DNA from: Rhodamnia argentea
Lineage: Eukaryota > Streptophyta > Magnoliopsida > Myrtales > Myrtaceae
Assembly: GCF_020921035.1 (NCBI RefSeq)
Contig: NC_063158.1
Span: 22,244,178 to 22,308,177 of the forward strand
DNA length: 64,000 nt
Direction of reading: 5' to 3'
The translations under genes and the position numbers were made by a program. Below the pieces are notes generated by a model. It was given only the letters and a program-made list of their open reading frames with translations, had not been told where the DNA came from and ran no database searches. Positions 27,047 through 40,433 of the stretch are shown here, one piece after another; the first letter of the stretch is position 1, and the number at the start of each line of letters is the position of its first letter.

Positions 27047-27084
<38 letters not shown>

Positions 27085-30000
27085 CAAAAGGTTAGCAAAA
27101 TAACGATGTGAAATCAAGTGCAAAGAAAAAGAACAAAAAATGTTACAAGACCAGGCACACGGTTAAATCGTGGCCGGCTGACCATCTTTATTTTACAAAA
27201 CCATGCAGCGGCAAGATAAACCACAAGTTAGTCAACCAATACCTTATCAAAAACAGGCAGGACCTCCTTATTTAGATAATTGAAGAACTTGCTACTTGGG
27301 GCACCCCTCTGTCATCGAAGTTCATTGTAAGTTGACATTATTTGATTAAATATGGACAGTACTCAAAACAAAAGGAACTAAAAGTACAAAGCTTACCACA
27401 AAAAAAGGAGAGGCCATGAACAAACATGATATCAATCTGTCTATGTGGTCAGTATCTGAGACCTGCATTTTGAACATTGTAGATCATGTCACGATACCAC
27501 AACAACAAGAAGACAGAGCCTTATCCTACCAAGCAAGACAATATCGTGATAAAGCATTAGAAGAATAGATCATATGAGAATAGACAGATTTGTCAGAAAT
27601 TCTAAGTTAGGAATAGGTAGACAGCCATCGGAATAGAAAATGAATAACCTCATAATATAACTTAATGCCATAACGCAGAATCTTCAAAGATCAGCCTTCA
27701 GCTATATTTCATAATTAACACCCAAATCTTTTACTTCCCTCGAATGAAAATTCATGAGGGCTCCCTTAGCCTAAAAAGCACCTCCTCCAAGGGAGCCAGG
27801 TGAGCTGGACAACCCTAATCTGCCATTCTTTTGCTATACTATGATTTTTTCTATACAATCTAAAAATGTTAGTGGTTCTCCAGCATCTATAGAAAAGGAA
27901 GAATGAATTTGATTCTCTTTCAAGTGATTTGGCAACCTCTTCCACCCAACCTCTCTAATCATCTATAAATATGTGTATGTTAGGAAACAATCACATATTT
28001 TACCAGTATAGTGAAGAATCTCGATTTTTTCTTCATTCTTATTGAGGAATGGATATAAATCAAAACAAAAAACACGACGAGCTTTAAAAATCCATGCAGT
28101 CGACACTACATAATGTGAAAGGGCTTAGTTGTTGCCTTTGTCACCTAATCTTATCACAACTTCCATGTTCTTGTTTATTTGTTATCTAGAACGAATGTGC
28201 ATGTGCCATAACAAGATGTCATGTAGCAACTAGAAAATTAAAGAATGGAAAAGAACTTCCTCATTAAAACAAATTCACGAAATAAAGGTCAGCAGAACAC
28301 AGAAAACAGCTGGACCAGGCTGCTACAAGAGGTTACATATTTTATTTCTTTTCCATTCAGAAGATTTCACTACATCAATACTAGTCCTTTACAGGCCTTG
28401 TATCACCCCTAAATATTTCTACTAGTGCACCCTTCCGACTACTCCCCCCACACAACCCCAAACCCTTGCCTTCCCAATCATCGGAAAAGGAGGGAAATTC
28501 CCTGGGCTCTTCTATCGATGTGTAATTGCATTACTCAGGCAGTATATTTACATCTACGATACTCAACCACAAACTTACTTTTGCTGCTCCTTAACTGCTC
28601 AATAAATTCTGACACTTGACTTCATTCTAAAAGGACAATAATCAGTCACCAATCTATTCAATACACCCACACACATTAAGATTATTACTTATACTGATCT
28701 GAGATAGGGCAACTTAGCAACATTTTACTTGATAGAAGTGGCCCAAATAGTGGATATATCGTCACCAAGCAAGAAGCCAAATAACTATCCGGGAGTCTAG
28801 CTCATAAGGCTATATTACAATCCTCCCACAGCCATAGGCCTATAAAATATGTGCAAAGCAATCAGACTGATATTGCTAATAAGAATTTATTGATTGTAGC
28901 AGTTTTCCTGCTGGTATTTTTTCTCCCTTCCTAAGTCAATAGCAACCATCATAAGATGGATGAGTTGTTTCTACAGAAGAAGGATTCAAGTACATGGAAA
29001 AATAACAATGAAAAAATAAAAACAACTAGAATAAATGATAAAGTAGCAGACCATCCCCACTAGCGGGCACAGTAACAGAACCGTTAACAGAAAGTTGTCT
29101 TTCTTACAAGGATGCCACTCAAGAATTTGTTTGTAATCAGGCACATACCGTGAATTGTGCATCTAAATCTGCCTGTGCTTCAACAAGCCCGACAAGTTCT
29201 TTCATGCGCTCCGGAGGTGCTTTATCCCCAAATATAGTCAGGCTTTTCAGAAAGTCCATAAACATTCTAAATTCTGCTCCAGTTACATCTTCCAAACTCT
29301 GAAATATGAGTCAGCCACATATAATGAGACATGGCAACAAGAAAAGTTCGGGCTAATTCTATTAAGACACTTTCACTCAATTAAGAAATAAACATCAGTG
29401 AAGGGACTATAAAAATACAGAGGAAAAATAAAAAGGACCAAAAAAGCATACTTTTTTAATTAGATCCGTTATATGTCTTTCCATCTCCTCCTGAGGTTTC
29501 AAAAGTTCTGTTTTTAGAGGGAACACCTGCAAATCCAGTCTATTAGTCCTAAATAACCTTTTAATTACAAAAGAATTGTCCCAAAGTAGGGTGGAAGTGG
29601 ACATCAAAAAATTTCAAATTTTATCTTTTTCAACAAGTCTTCGAACCTTATCTTTTATGTAATTTAAAATCTTCTCCCGGATCAAGTCATCAGCACTCGG
29701 TTCATCGACATTCGCAATGCGGCCAAACAAGGCTGACAAGGAGGCTGCACCAATCAAAAAGTTTCACAAAAAGCAGGGCATGTCAAACATTAGCTTATCT
29801 CTGCAAATCAATCAGATTCAAAATGTTCTCAAGTAGACAAGTCAAAATAGGCTCATGCTGCTCATCCTGCCAGAATGATCTTCATGAATGAGAAAAGAAA
29901 AATAAACAAGTCCACAGGTCCACAAGTTTAAACTAGAGCATTTCCAATTGCTATATATAAAAAACCCAAATGTTGAATACAATGTCAAGTAACTTACAAG

Positions 30001-31992
30001 AAACTAGGAGCAAGGTCTATGTATAATCAATTCTTCCAAAGCGCGCCCCGTTCGCACCGCTCACAACAATCCAATTAGTTCTCCATGCAGAAAAACATTA
30101 GACATTCCATCCTCTAAAACCAACACCTTTTGACTACAAGCCTGATCACTAGTCTCAGATGCTACCAAAGAACTCAATTTCATCCACCAAATGTTGTACT
30201 AGAAACTGATAAAAATCAGCAGAAGATAAGGAAGTACTGATTGAAACTATAAGGTAAAGGTAGATCAGAATTTGATCCGTTTTGTTTATTCCTCATAACA
30301 TGATATGCTTATTCATTTTTTTTTTCCTAAAAGCAGGGTAACAGGACACAAAATCATGGACTAACTATATACTTGGCTTTAGGTTCCAAAGCCACCTTCA
30401 TGTTTGCAAAATTGAGGTTGACATAATCTATGACTGTTTTTATTTACTTCCAGAAACAAAATATATGTTCAGCATTTATATAATTGTAACTCCCACTATC
30501 TTTAATTTTGAATTTATACTGTATAAAATTCCAAATGGAAGAACACTCATTTTTTGGGAAGGGAATATATTAATTATCGTATTCTAGAGTTTCTCCTACT
30601 GCAATAATATCACAATCCTCAATATCAAAGCAACATTCATGCTATCATTGGATGGTTGATTTGAAGTGAAGTTTTCCGAGGACAGACAAGAATGGTTCGA
30701 TCAAGAAAAGTATACTAATAGACGACAAACAAGCACAACTTAATCCTGGAAAATCATTATCCATCGACAACCTCACGAAATTCATATATAAGAAGTCAAA
30801 CATCACTGTACCATTCTAATACATCCATTAACCTCAGACAACACATGAAACTATGGAATAGTACCAATATGCAGAGCTCAGGAACATGAAATAGGTGACT
30901 TCAACATTGACTGAAGTTACATGGATTATCACCTTTCACATCCTGTCTCAACAATGACATGAGAGCCTTGTGCACTGCATCACGCTCAACAAAATCCTCT
31001 ACAATATAAAAGCAGAGACTTTGGCTCAGTTCAGAGTTTATCTATGGAGAAAGAAAGATCCATTGTAAACCACCGAGATCACTCAATGTACAGCTAAGTA
31101 ATCAGAGAGAAATCTAGATTTACCAGCGGCAAGGAGTTGCACAAGAAGGTAAACAATCTTAGGAATGTACTCGGGTGTATCCTTGCAAAAAAGTGGAAGC
31201 CCCCGAATGGCTTGCACTCGGACCTGCACAATATGCTAATCATCAAACCTCATATCATCTCCAATACAAGGAAGGGCAATCAATTTCCAAACGATACAAC
31301 TGAATTGTATTCCAGTCACTTTAGCATGAATGAAAGAGCATAACTTTGCCAACACAAAACTAGAAAATCAAAAAATTCAAGGCTCCTCATAACAAACTGG
31401 ACATATTTTCAGTGTCACTTAACTAAGCGGAGGAAATTGTTCCATTTGATATCAACATCTTTCTCGCTCTAACTTCCCTACCCCCAACCCCCCACATCTT
31501 AGCAACCGAATGCTGCTCTGCTCCTCAATAGACTTCAGCAAATGTAAGCACATCACAACTAAGTCGACACTTAAAATAGTCAAACACCAACCCCGAGATC
31601 TTCTTCCTCGAGCAAATCGACGAGACACTCGACAGCAGGGTCCCACAGGTCAGGAAAGAACTTGAAGAACCTCGGAATCAGCTGCGCCGCCAACTGCTTC
31701 GCCTTAATGCTCGACTTCGCGGCGTCAATGATCCCCTGATAGTCCTCCACATTCTGCAAAACAACACAGCACCCAGAAGAAAAACCGCAACAAGCTCAAC
31801 TAAACACCAACACATGCCACGCCCCCACCTCAGACCCCCACTTTCCCAATTTGAAGAAAACAAAACAAACAGAAAAGCGACAAAAGAGCGAATTGGGAGA
31901 CGAACCTGCGACTTGTCCTTGGACTCGTTGAGCCGCTCCCCGAACTCGTAGAGCTTCTCGATGTGCTTGGCGTCGTCGGTGGCGTCGGCCAT
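24150..31992 (-). CDS. API5: Apoptosis inhibitor 5-like protein, API5 (16 exons, 550 aa)
   Basis: Exons (minus strand): 31992-31906, 31753-31592, 31223-31124, 30998-30933, 29744-29647, 29526-29452, 29298-29149, 27462-27397, 27308-27243, 26728-26618, 25934-25845, 25762-25656, 25196-25082, 24999-24934, 24853-24750, 24339-24150. All junctions are GT-AG, phases close throughout, and 1653 nt give 550 residues. The N-terminus (IEKLYEFGERLNESKDKSQ, then YQGIIDAAK) and helical HEAT/ARM-like blocks (AAQLIPRFFKFFPDL, RVQAIRGLPLFCKD, LLRQDVKASLSALFGRI, SDTDHIDRLISCL) are the API5 signature. The C-terminus has a KKGRG basic stretch and a Gly/Arg-rich RGG tail (last ~25 residues) typical of nuclear RNA-associated proteins. 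In rice API5 acts in tapetal cell death with DEAD-box helicases. The frame is intact, so it is probably functional. Confidence 0.97.
27051..27080 (+). repeat. (GA)15 microsatellite in an API5 intron
   Basis: Thirty bases of pure GA dinucleotide lie in the intron between API5 exons 10 and 9. Confidence 0.95.
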
Positions 31993-32185
31993 TACTGAGA
32001 GCGAAATCGAAAGAAAACGAGCGTGACTACTTCATTTCTGCCCCCGGCGACTCCGCCGAAGAAGCTGATGACGGACAGGCTCTTCTCCGTCTGCTGCAAA
32101 AAATTCGAATGCGATTGGAGTAAGGAAGAAGCTACGTACTTGTTAGGGTTTTGTGAGGGATTGGGCAGGAGGAGGAGGAGATTGG

Positions 32186-32220
32186 AGCGGCGAGCGGCGA
32201 GCGGCGAGCGGCGAGCGGCG
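32186..32220 (+). repeat. AGCGGCG heptamer minisatellite (5 units)
   Basis: Five perfect head-to-tail AGCGGCG units lie 194-228 bp upstream of the API5 ATG, within a short GC-rich island in the promoter/leader region. Confidence 0.95.
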
Positions 32221-32529
32221 AGCGGGGGCGGGCCGGCAGAGGAGTGAGGGTTTTTAACGGGGAACATCCAGAAGAAAGCTTTTTTCCCTCTTTCGTCTGT
32301 CTGGCCTCAGCCAAATCGGCCGAGCAGGAGGGGCTTCTCGTTGGACGAAACACCGAAACGACGCGCCGTAAGTGGTGAAACGACAAATGTCGCGTCGCGT
32401 ACCTCGGGTCAGATCTCGCGTTTCTTCTCTCCGTGCGACATATCCATGATTAGGTTTTCCTTTTTCCTTTTCCTTTTCCTTTCCTTTTCCACACCATAGT
32501 AGAAGACAACTGGTCAATGGTCAAGGTTA

Positions 32530-33265
32530 GCTTGTAACGAAATAAATGATTTTTAAATTTTGACTCAATATGTGATGTGATTCATAAATTTTGAAGTTAT
32601 TCATTGCGATCTCTGAAATTTAACTCAATATACGATGCGGTCTCTAAATTTTTAATTTGTTTAACGCGATTTCTGGACTTTTGATATATATTTAATTTAA
32701 TGCCCGAACCATATAAAAATATTCATAATGTTGTTCTTCCAATTATTCAAGTTCATGGACGACATGGAATATTTTCATATGATCCATGAACTAAGTTGAA
32801 TATGTATCAAAAGTCCAATGACCACATTACCAATAATGACTATATAAAAAAAAAAAAAGGCATTATCTCTTTTTCACGAGGATGGTGTATCAAACAAGGC
32901 AAAATAACATAAATAGTCCATAAACTTTGATTCAATATGCAACATAGTCCATAAACTTTTAATTTGACTAATATGGTCCTTAAATTTTAATCCAATATGT
33001 AATATGGTCTCTAGACTTTTAACTTGACCCATATGGTTCCTAACGTTCAACTTAGCCCCTGAACTATGGGAAGATGTTCAATATAGTCTTTCCATTGGTT
33101 CAAATTCAAGGATTAAGTCGAACATTTTTCAAAAGTTCAAAGATCATATTTGTCAAATTAAAAGTCCATGGGCCACTTTACATAATGAGTTAAAGTTCAT
33201 GGACCATATTGATCAAATTAAAAGTTTATGAATTACATTGCATATTGAATCAAAGTTCATGGATT
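32530..33265. repeat. Tandem-unit AT-rich repeat (GTCCATAAACTTTNATTCAATATG units)
   Basis: Units of ~35 bp such as AGTCCATAAACTTTGATTCA, GGTCCTTAAATTTTAATCCA and TAGTCCATAAACTTTTAATTT occur in series on the left. Their complements, such as AAAAGTCCATGGGCCACTTTA and AAAGTTCATGGACCATATTG, occur on the right, giving a fold-back element at 32900-33265. A diverged relative occupies 32530-32850. Confidence 0.6.
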
Positions 33266-34454
33266 ATTTATATCATTATCCCATCGAACAAAGACGCGTA
33301 TATTACGATGCCATGGATGAGACTCATAGAATGCTGGCAATAACAATATGGTCAATTACACCACGTCATCATCGGCAACTAATTTATCCATTCGATAAAA
33401 TAGTTGCTGATGTTTCAGAGGATATTGAAATTTTTAATATTTCATTACTTCTTATGCAAAAGGGAAAATGTTGCCATATCAAAAGCTTAAGCGCCTTGTT
33501 CGAGATCACTTGCTTGCATATATGTTTGCTAAAAATTTATCGACAGCGACCTTCGACTGGTTAGCATCGACTCACGGATCGAAATGACTATTTCCTAAGT
33601 CACGTCATAATCCTCTCACACTAAATGTACAAGAAAAGCATGTAAATAAGATTATATGAGAAGTGAACTGATTGAAAATAAAGGAAGTAAATCTTGTCCT
33701 CTTCACGTGTGCTCTTCTATAGTCCACATATGGTTAGTTAGTAGGCCCTCCTAATAGCAAGTCCCACTCATTGTGACTTAATTTCGACTCCGCACATGAT
33801 GGCGATAGACAATTGATCCTGCGTAAGGAGCTCGACTGCGATAATTGCTTGACCGGACGGCACTAACTGCTGGACTAAAATATCTTTTGGTACGTGTTCC
33901 CGCAATTACTCTTTCTACTCTTTAATCCTTCGCATCGATTTGATTTCAGTCAAACTTCGTGAGCCGATTTCTATGTTTCCCGACCCGACCGGCATTGACC
34001 AACGGGCAGTCGAGACAAGAAAGTCGTTTCCTATCTGGCCTTGATTTGATTTTATTGGCTTTGAAGCTCATGTTTGCCCATCGGCGACATATCCACAATC
34101 AATATCAGGTTACATGCGCCGGTCAATACAGCATTTACTTCTTCGCTTATTGACATGCAACATTTCCCAGTACTCGGTCAACACTAGAAATTGACCCGCT
34201 CGAAAAGATTCCTCTCTGTCTCAATAGTCTTAACACTTTCATCAGCATTGGACAGGGTCAATACCATATTCAAAGTCACAGAACATGTATCTTTGACATC
34301 AAAGATGGCGTTTTTAGCGAACCAACCCCATAACTCGAACTTGTTGCTTCGGACATTGCATGCCTGATTTTCTCTCCCCAAAAATACACATATTTCTGAC
34401 ACAGGCTTCATATCATCAAATGACAAAGATGAACTCTCTCCTCTTCATAATCTC

Positions 34455-34483
<29 letters not shown>
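34455..34483 (+). repeat. (GA)n microsatellite
   Basis: About 14.5 GA units lie 190 bp downstream of the ATP11 stop codon, probably in or next to its 3' UTR. Confidence 0.9.
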
Positions 34484-34485
<2 letters not shown>

Positions 34486-34676
34486 ACCAAAAGACAAAGC
34501 CCCACCATTCCAATGCATAATTCTGAACAAAAGACGAGAAAATTCATGAGCAAATTTGCATCTAGTCTCCGCTAATCAGGATGATATCCGTTGGTATCGG
34601 TGACACACCTCCACTCTTATGACCCTGTGAGTAACTCTTCCAGGGTGTCCAGAGAAAATCATGTAACGATGAGAGA

Positions 34677-37600
34677 TTACAGAATGGGCATGTCCAATGC
34701 CTGTAACACATCCTTGAATTCAAAATCCCGCGTCTGTTTGTTGAACCGCTCAACCAGCTTGTACCTTGTATCGTTCAAATAGAAGGACTGGGCTGTCTCC
34801 AGAAGCCATTTTGCCTCTGAGTCGCTCAACTTGCTGGTGAACACGACATCTCCACGAATAAGAACCAAGTCCTTACTCTCTGCAAATTCCGTGTAGAAAG
34901 TTACAGTCATATAAGGAGATGCTTGAGTTCCTCTTGCCTTGTAATCTTCAAGACCGGTGAAAAGCATGTGTGGCATTTGTACTGTAAAATGTCAAAACAA
35001 AGTCTAGATTAGTAAGTCAGTAGAGACAGTTCTGTCTTCTGAGCTTAGTAGAGGTCTTCAAATACCGGAAAAAATTAAATACGACGAAATGACAGCCATT
35101 CACAGCATCCATAATACTTCACATATATCAAAAATATTTTTTCAGCTAGGGCTGGCTAACTAAATGACTGTATCGTGACTGTTACATTTTTAACACAAAA
35201 CGTAATAATCTGAACCAAGTGCCACTTATCAGAAAGAAAGCAACAATCATATGAAGCCAGATTCCAGTCCCGTAAGATAGTCTTCCAACAAATGCATTGA
35301 AGCAGAACAAGCACAGCAAGATGCTTCCCTAAGCAGTAGCAATTGTATGTTTTTGGACATGTTGTAGCTTTACACAAAGCCATGACAAAAACAGGGCAAA
35401 GATGTGTTGATGCTTCTTCATCAGCATTTCTCATGTCGGCAATATAATCAGAGAGATAACAATGGTAAAGCAGCAGTAGTTCTATAAAAAGAGAGAATGA
35501 CCTAGTGGACAGGATTTCAACAGCTGAGGCTCATATTAAGGGGTTATGATACAGAAGGAGTTGGAAACAGTGTAGATTCTAGTTCTACGATTGTCAAGAT
35601 ATTCTACTCCAATCATTGTACCAAACTAATTGCTGACAAATGAAAGACATCCTCTCTCCAAAAGTGAAGAAGTTCCAAAGTTATTAGGCGGTATACAAAG
35701 GCATTTTTACTTATCAGCTGGATACAAGATTCAGATAAATAAGAGGCTCGAAGGTCCAACTTAGTGATTGCTGCCATCGCTCAACTTATTTGTAAACACT
35801 AGTTTGCATGATCAGCTATTTGAAAAGGGAAGCAAATCATTCATAAGAACATCAAGTTAAATGAGCAGCTATGCTACGAAATAACAGCATAGAGGGGAAA
35901 AAGAAGAGAGCTTAAGCAGAAAACAGCATAGGTGCTCCTAATGTTCAGATACTCATCTCATGCTTGAGACCTAATAACCTACCCGACGTTGTTCGTCTAA
36001 ATGAGTATTATAACCACGTATTCTATGCAAGAAAAATCAGTCGATGTATTGGTATATCTGTTCGAAGATTAGAGAGAGTACCTTGAGCAAACATCGTTGT
36101 ATAACCACTTCCTCTCCATAAAGGAATGACAAAATATCGGCTGTATATAAATAGAAGAATCACATATCTCACATGTTGGGGGAAAGAGAACATAATTCAG
36201 ATAGACAGTGAAAGCATTACCAATCAACTGATCTTTGCTCTAGCAGACTATAAAGTTTTGCCTTCATAGAGGTGCCGACATGACCTCGCCCAAGATGATA
36301 CTGAGAAAGTACAACCAATTACAAAATCAAATTCACGAAAACAAACTTCACTGAAAATTTAATTTATACTAAAGTCTACTAAGATATCACAATGGATTAA
36401 GCAAAGCATAAGCAAATGAAACAGATTTCATTGAACTCCAATAAAACTCCCACAATGTTTCACCAGTACAACAGCATGATATTGACGATAAGAGGTATTC
36501 AAAGCACAAGCATGACATCAAGACAACAAGCACCACGAGTTATCATAATGAACACCCACAACCTTCCACTATATTATTCCTAGCTATCTGGCACAGTCCA
36601 TAAAACATGCATTTTGGTCAGTCAATAATTTGAGCTAGAAACATAGTGTCAACCTTTCGGAAACCAAGACTGCGAGAAAGACGAATCTGGGAGCATAAAG
36701 CTACAAGCAACACATCAACCTTCAGTCATTTTGATGCCTTATATTCATGTAACTGTCAAAATTCATTGTGCTCTAATTTTCCCAATGACACAGAAATTTG
36801 AGGTTTAGGATGTCACTAGATTTTTATCATCTAAGAAAAACAACAAGAAAAATTTCAGTTTCACCTGTCACCAAAATCTTCTTAAGACCTTTTCCAAGCC
36901 TCTCTGGTTCCTTCAAATTCATAAAACAATTATTGAAAAAAACCAAGGATGACACACAAAAAAGAAACTTTTCCTTATAGAACCGAAAGAAAAAGTTTAA
37001 TATCATATGCTGGGCATTGTGCTTTATAAAGCTTTGTTCGAGGCACTGAAGAATTTTACTCCCAATATGTGATAGGTATCGTGTAGTTGGGGGGAAAGGG
37101 CAATTCCAATTGACAATCAGTAGTAATAGACGGGCGTTAGCAACCATTACTCATCTGCTCAGGCCTGCTATGCTAACATATTTTTCAAAACATTATCTAA
37201 TAGAAGTTTGCAAGTTCACTCGTTGCGTGATTCCATAAATTTGGTATTTTGGATTAGTACTTTCGTCCACAAAGGCACCTATGTTAATGCATACAACTCG
37301 TAATAAAGAAAACAAATGTCTAATCCACACCAAAGGATTGTCAACATGAACCAAACAATTAAATGCAACTATTGTCTGCTATTGCAAGGGATGAAGTATG
37401 TGAATAGCTTTTCAATTGATGACTTCGTTAGCCATTTTGGCCTTTTAACAGCGGCAAAAATGAGATTGTAGAAAAGTGCAAGGGCAGGAAACTTAGAATT
37501 GTCGCAGCTTGTTCCGCGTTGCTCCAGATACAACACCAAGACATGCAATATTGTAGCATATGACTACCAATCAACAAATCTGTAATGATTACTTTTTGAA

Positions 37601-38338
37601 AAAAAGAAAAAATCAATCACGATTCATAAGCAGAAGAGCCAACACCTGAAGCCATAGAACTGAGATTGACGAGCAAATTATGCAAGGACACGTAAATCCC
37701 CACCAATTTACTCGGAGCTGTACTATATCATTTGCCGCTAGACTGCGAACATTCTACAAATACAAAAACAAAGGTACCCCAGTACTAACCTAGTGACTAT
37801 ACTTAACTGAGGAATATCATCAAACAGATAGGCGTCCATCTAACGAGCTTCTGAATTGACTTGTTCCTAGCAATTCCTAGCCCCCCAAGAACAAATACAA
37901 TCTCTATAGTGCATCGTAAAACTTAAGAAAACACGCATTTTAGACACATCAAGAGCAACAGTATAGAAGCGATGGACTTAAAACGCTTACATCATCCCAA
38001 GCTGAGGTTATCTCCTCGGACGAACGATCCTTCACTCTCCCCACGTCCATGATCGAATCCAACGGCTTGGGCTCCAGCGGCGCGAACCCGGTGGCGAATC
38101 TCGACGTTCTGCAGGAACCGAGCGAAGCCCATCTCAAGAAATCGCCCGGGATCGCTCGCTGCTGCTGCTGCTGCTGCGTCCTTTGGAGGTTCGATTGCGT
38201 TAGCAGAGTCGATGCGGCGAAGCAGCATCTGGGCACAAAAGAAGAAGGAGAAGCAGGAGATGTCGGCGACGGCGCGTGGCGAAGGAGCGTCAGCGTAGAA
38301 CTAATTCCTTGCGAAGCTCGCCACGACGAACGCTGCAT
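34677..38338 (-). CDS. Mitochondrial F1-ATPase assembly factor, ATP11/ATPAF1 family (4 exons, 263 aa)
   Basis: Minus-strand exons are 38338-37991, 36300-36221, 36140-36082 and 34981-34677; GT-AG junctions close in phases 0, 2 and 1. Atp11 family proteins bind free F1 beta subunits in the mitochondrial matrix so that the alpha3-beta3 hexamer of ATP synthase can form. The N-terminus (MQRSSWRASQ, rich in Arg/Ser/Ala) looks like a mitochondrial presequence and contains a Gln run at 55-60 from a (CTG)n tract. The family core is visible as SVDCRYFVIPLWRG (like human CxYFV), LFTGLEDYKARG, VTFYTEFAESKDLVLIRGDV and the C-terminal QSFYLNDTRYKLVERFN. It lies head to tail with API5. Confidence 0.94.
38158..38177 (+). 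repeat. (GCT)n triplet run in ATP11 exon 1
   Basis: Six to seven GCT triplets encode the Gln run of the ATP11 presequence on the minus strand. Length variation here would change the poly-Q length. Confidence 0.9.
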
Positions 38339-38696
38339 CGCAAAGCGAAATGCTCGAGCGTGCGAGGCGAACGAACGAAGACGCTTGTAATCGAAGGAAT
38401 GCCGTCGTTCGTGTTTGAATCGAATGTTGTTCGGAACAAGTCCGGGTCTGATTCTGAGCTAGCAAAGCGAAGTGTCTGGCGATCGGCTCGTCAAGGGGAA
38501 TTTTGTCGAACAGACTTGCCTATGCATGGTCTCCTCGAGCAGCGCATGTGATGATACGGGGGTAAATTTGCAACTTCTACAACAAAGAATGCGCGAAATG
38601 GGAGTTTAGGAGAAAATTTGGGTACAAAAACGTATTTTAAGATTTGCAATCGTAGTGGCTTTGAAATTAACTAATGGAATGCCAAAGAAGCTAACG

Positions 38697-40053
38697 GCCT
38701 ACATGGCAACGATTCTGATTCGAAAAAGTGATTTTGATTAAAATTATTTTTTCTAATTTTTTTCATTGAATGAGTTTTAGAGAATCACAATGTGTTTGGT
38801 AATCGCATAAAATTTATGTTCCTAAAACATGAACGTGTTTGGTAACTACACAAAATTTTTGTTCCCGAAAACAATTTCTCTCCCCATTTTTTTATCATTC
38901 AAGTCAAATAATTACATAGTTACTTTGTGAAATTTTATCATACATTTCCAATTAATTGAAAATTAATTCATAGTGATTCTCTTATATAACATATTACATA
39001 TTGCATATAATTTTTTTTTTCGTGCTATCCCGTCTAATTGTTGTATCATAACGAGTCATTTTAAGCTTAAAAAATGATAGACCATATTGGGTTAATGTGT
39101 GATTTCAGAGTAGCTCGGGCCCTCGCAGGCCTAAACAAAATTGCAACAAAGAAATATTAAATTCGATCTTAGTGTGATCGATGGTATGTAATTGTGTACA
39201 TGCAAATGAAGTCGCCGTCGGCCTTTAAGGAAGGTAAATCAGAAACCATATCAAATGGGCAGAAGAAACCATTCGATTCTATACAACCAGAGAAATTTAA
39301 GATCCGGGGACTTGGTTGTGTTGGTATTTCCACCGAAGCTTTTTCGGCATCGAAATTGAGTGTTTTCTAAACGTGTTTTATGCAAATTTTTAATTCATTT
39401 TAAAACCTATGAGGCAAGCCAATGTTAAGTCTTCACGCAAGCTTGTTTTTGTTTTTTTAAAAATTTCTAAAACTAGACTAAGTTTAAAGTACTTAAACCT
39501 AGGCAAATCACAACTAATGAAATCAAGTGTACAATCAAGGAATCATGACATTGATAAATTATGCCATAAAGCCCTAAATGTTTAGAGAAATGTGGTTCGG
39601 ATTTAATTTCAAAGATGTTTATGATTTTCCTAAAAAAGAATAAAATCTAGGGAATCTAGGTCCAAATTTATGAAAATGAAGTCAAACTAGCCTAATCTAA
39701 GTTTTTTCTATTTTTAGGAATTTTCTGAATTTTTTTATTTTTTAGATTTTTATTTATTTATTATTTATATATTATTTTTAAATGAGACCACATTATGTTT
39801 TAGGTTAAGTGAAAAGTGATGATAGAACTAAAAGGAAAAAGTGAGAAATATGGAAACTTCGTTCTGTTTTGTGATTCTCAATTGTGATTCTTTTTTCGGA
39901 ACCAACTTTTTTTTGTTCTTATTTTTGCTCCAAAACTGTTCTCGGGAATAGAATGAGAACCAGAATCATTTACGTTACTAAACATGATTCTCATCATTTT
40001 TTATTCTAAAAAATAAAATTAGAGAACCAAAATCATTGTCACGCAGCCCTAAG
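38697..40053. mobile_element. Fold-back DNA transposon, 'GTGTTTGGTAAC' family, copy 1
   Basis: The left end GGCCTACATGGCAACGATTCTG pairs imperfectly with the reverse complement of the right end, GGCTGCGTGACAATGATTTTG. Subterminal TGTGTTTGGTAAC and GAATGAGAACCAGAATCA motifs also occur in both arms. Its left arm is complementary to the right arm of the element ending at 44150. No transposase frame was seen, so it is non-autonomous. Confidence 0.55.
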
Positions 40054-40433
40054 GTTTGAGCAGAAGAAAGCTGTCTTTGACCCCAAAAAAAAAAAGCTGT
40101 CTCAGGTGTCGACAAGTGGTGCCGCCTCGCTCGTTGGGTGTCCTCAAAGAGTCTACATTTTCCATATATGTTTTCGTTTTTGTTTAGACACGTATGCCAT
40201 TTCCTTTTTTTTCTTTTTACTTTTTTGTTTTTGGTCGGAGACACATATGCCATTTCAAAGTACATGTGATTTTCTGGTAAAAAAAAAGTACATGTCATCT
40301 TTCGACCCAAAAAAAAAAAAAAAATTACATGTGATCTACTGACCTAAAAAAGGCACATGTGATGTGGTGACCGACCCACAAAAAAAAGTTGCATTTGTGT
40401 CTGTGGTAACAACCCTTCACGTCACTATATAAA

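Larger units (their letters stand above)
31993..34676. other. Intergenic between API5 start and ATP11 stop
   Basis: The first ~300 bp upstream of API5 should contain its promoter and include a 7-bp minisatellite (32186-32220). From 32530 to 33265 lie two AT-rich repeat blocks of transposon type. The reading frame at 33238-33564 (from YLYHYPIEQRRVYYDAM) is open but unrecognised. No gene is supported. Confidence 0.6.

Noticed and set aside
33238-33564. 108-codon plus-strand frame between API5 and ATP11
   Set aside because: Starts inside a repeat; no recognisable domain, no promoter and no splice context. Kept as unassigned.
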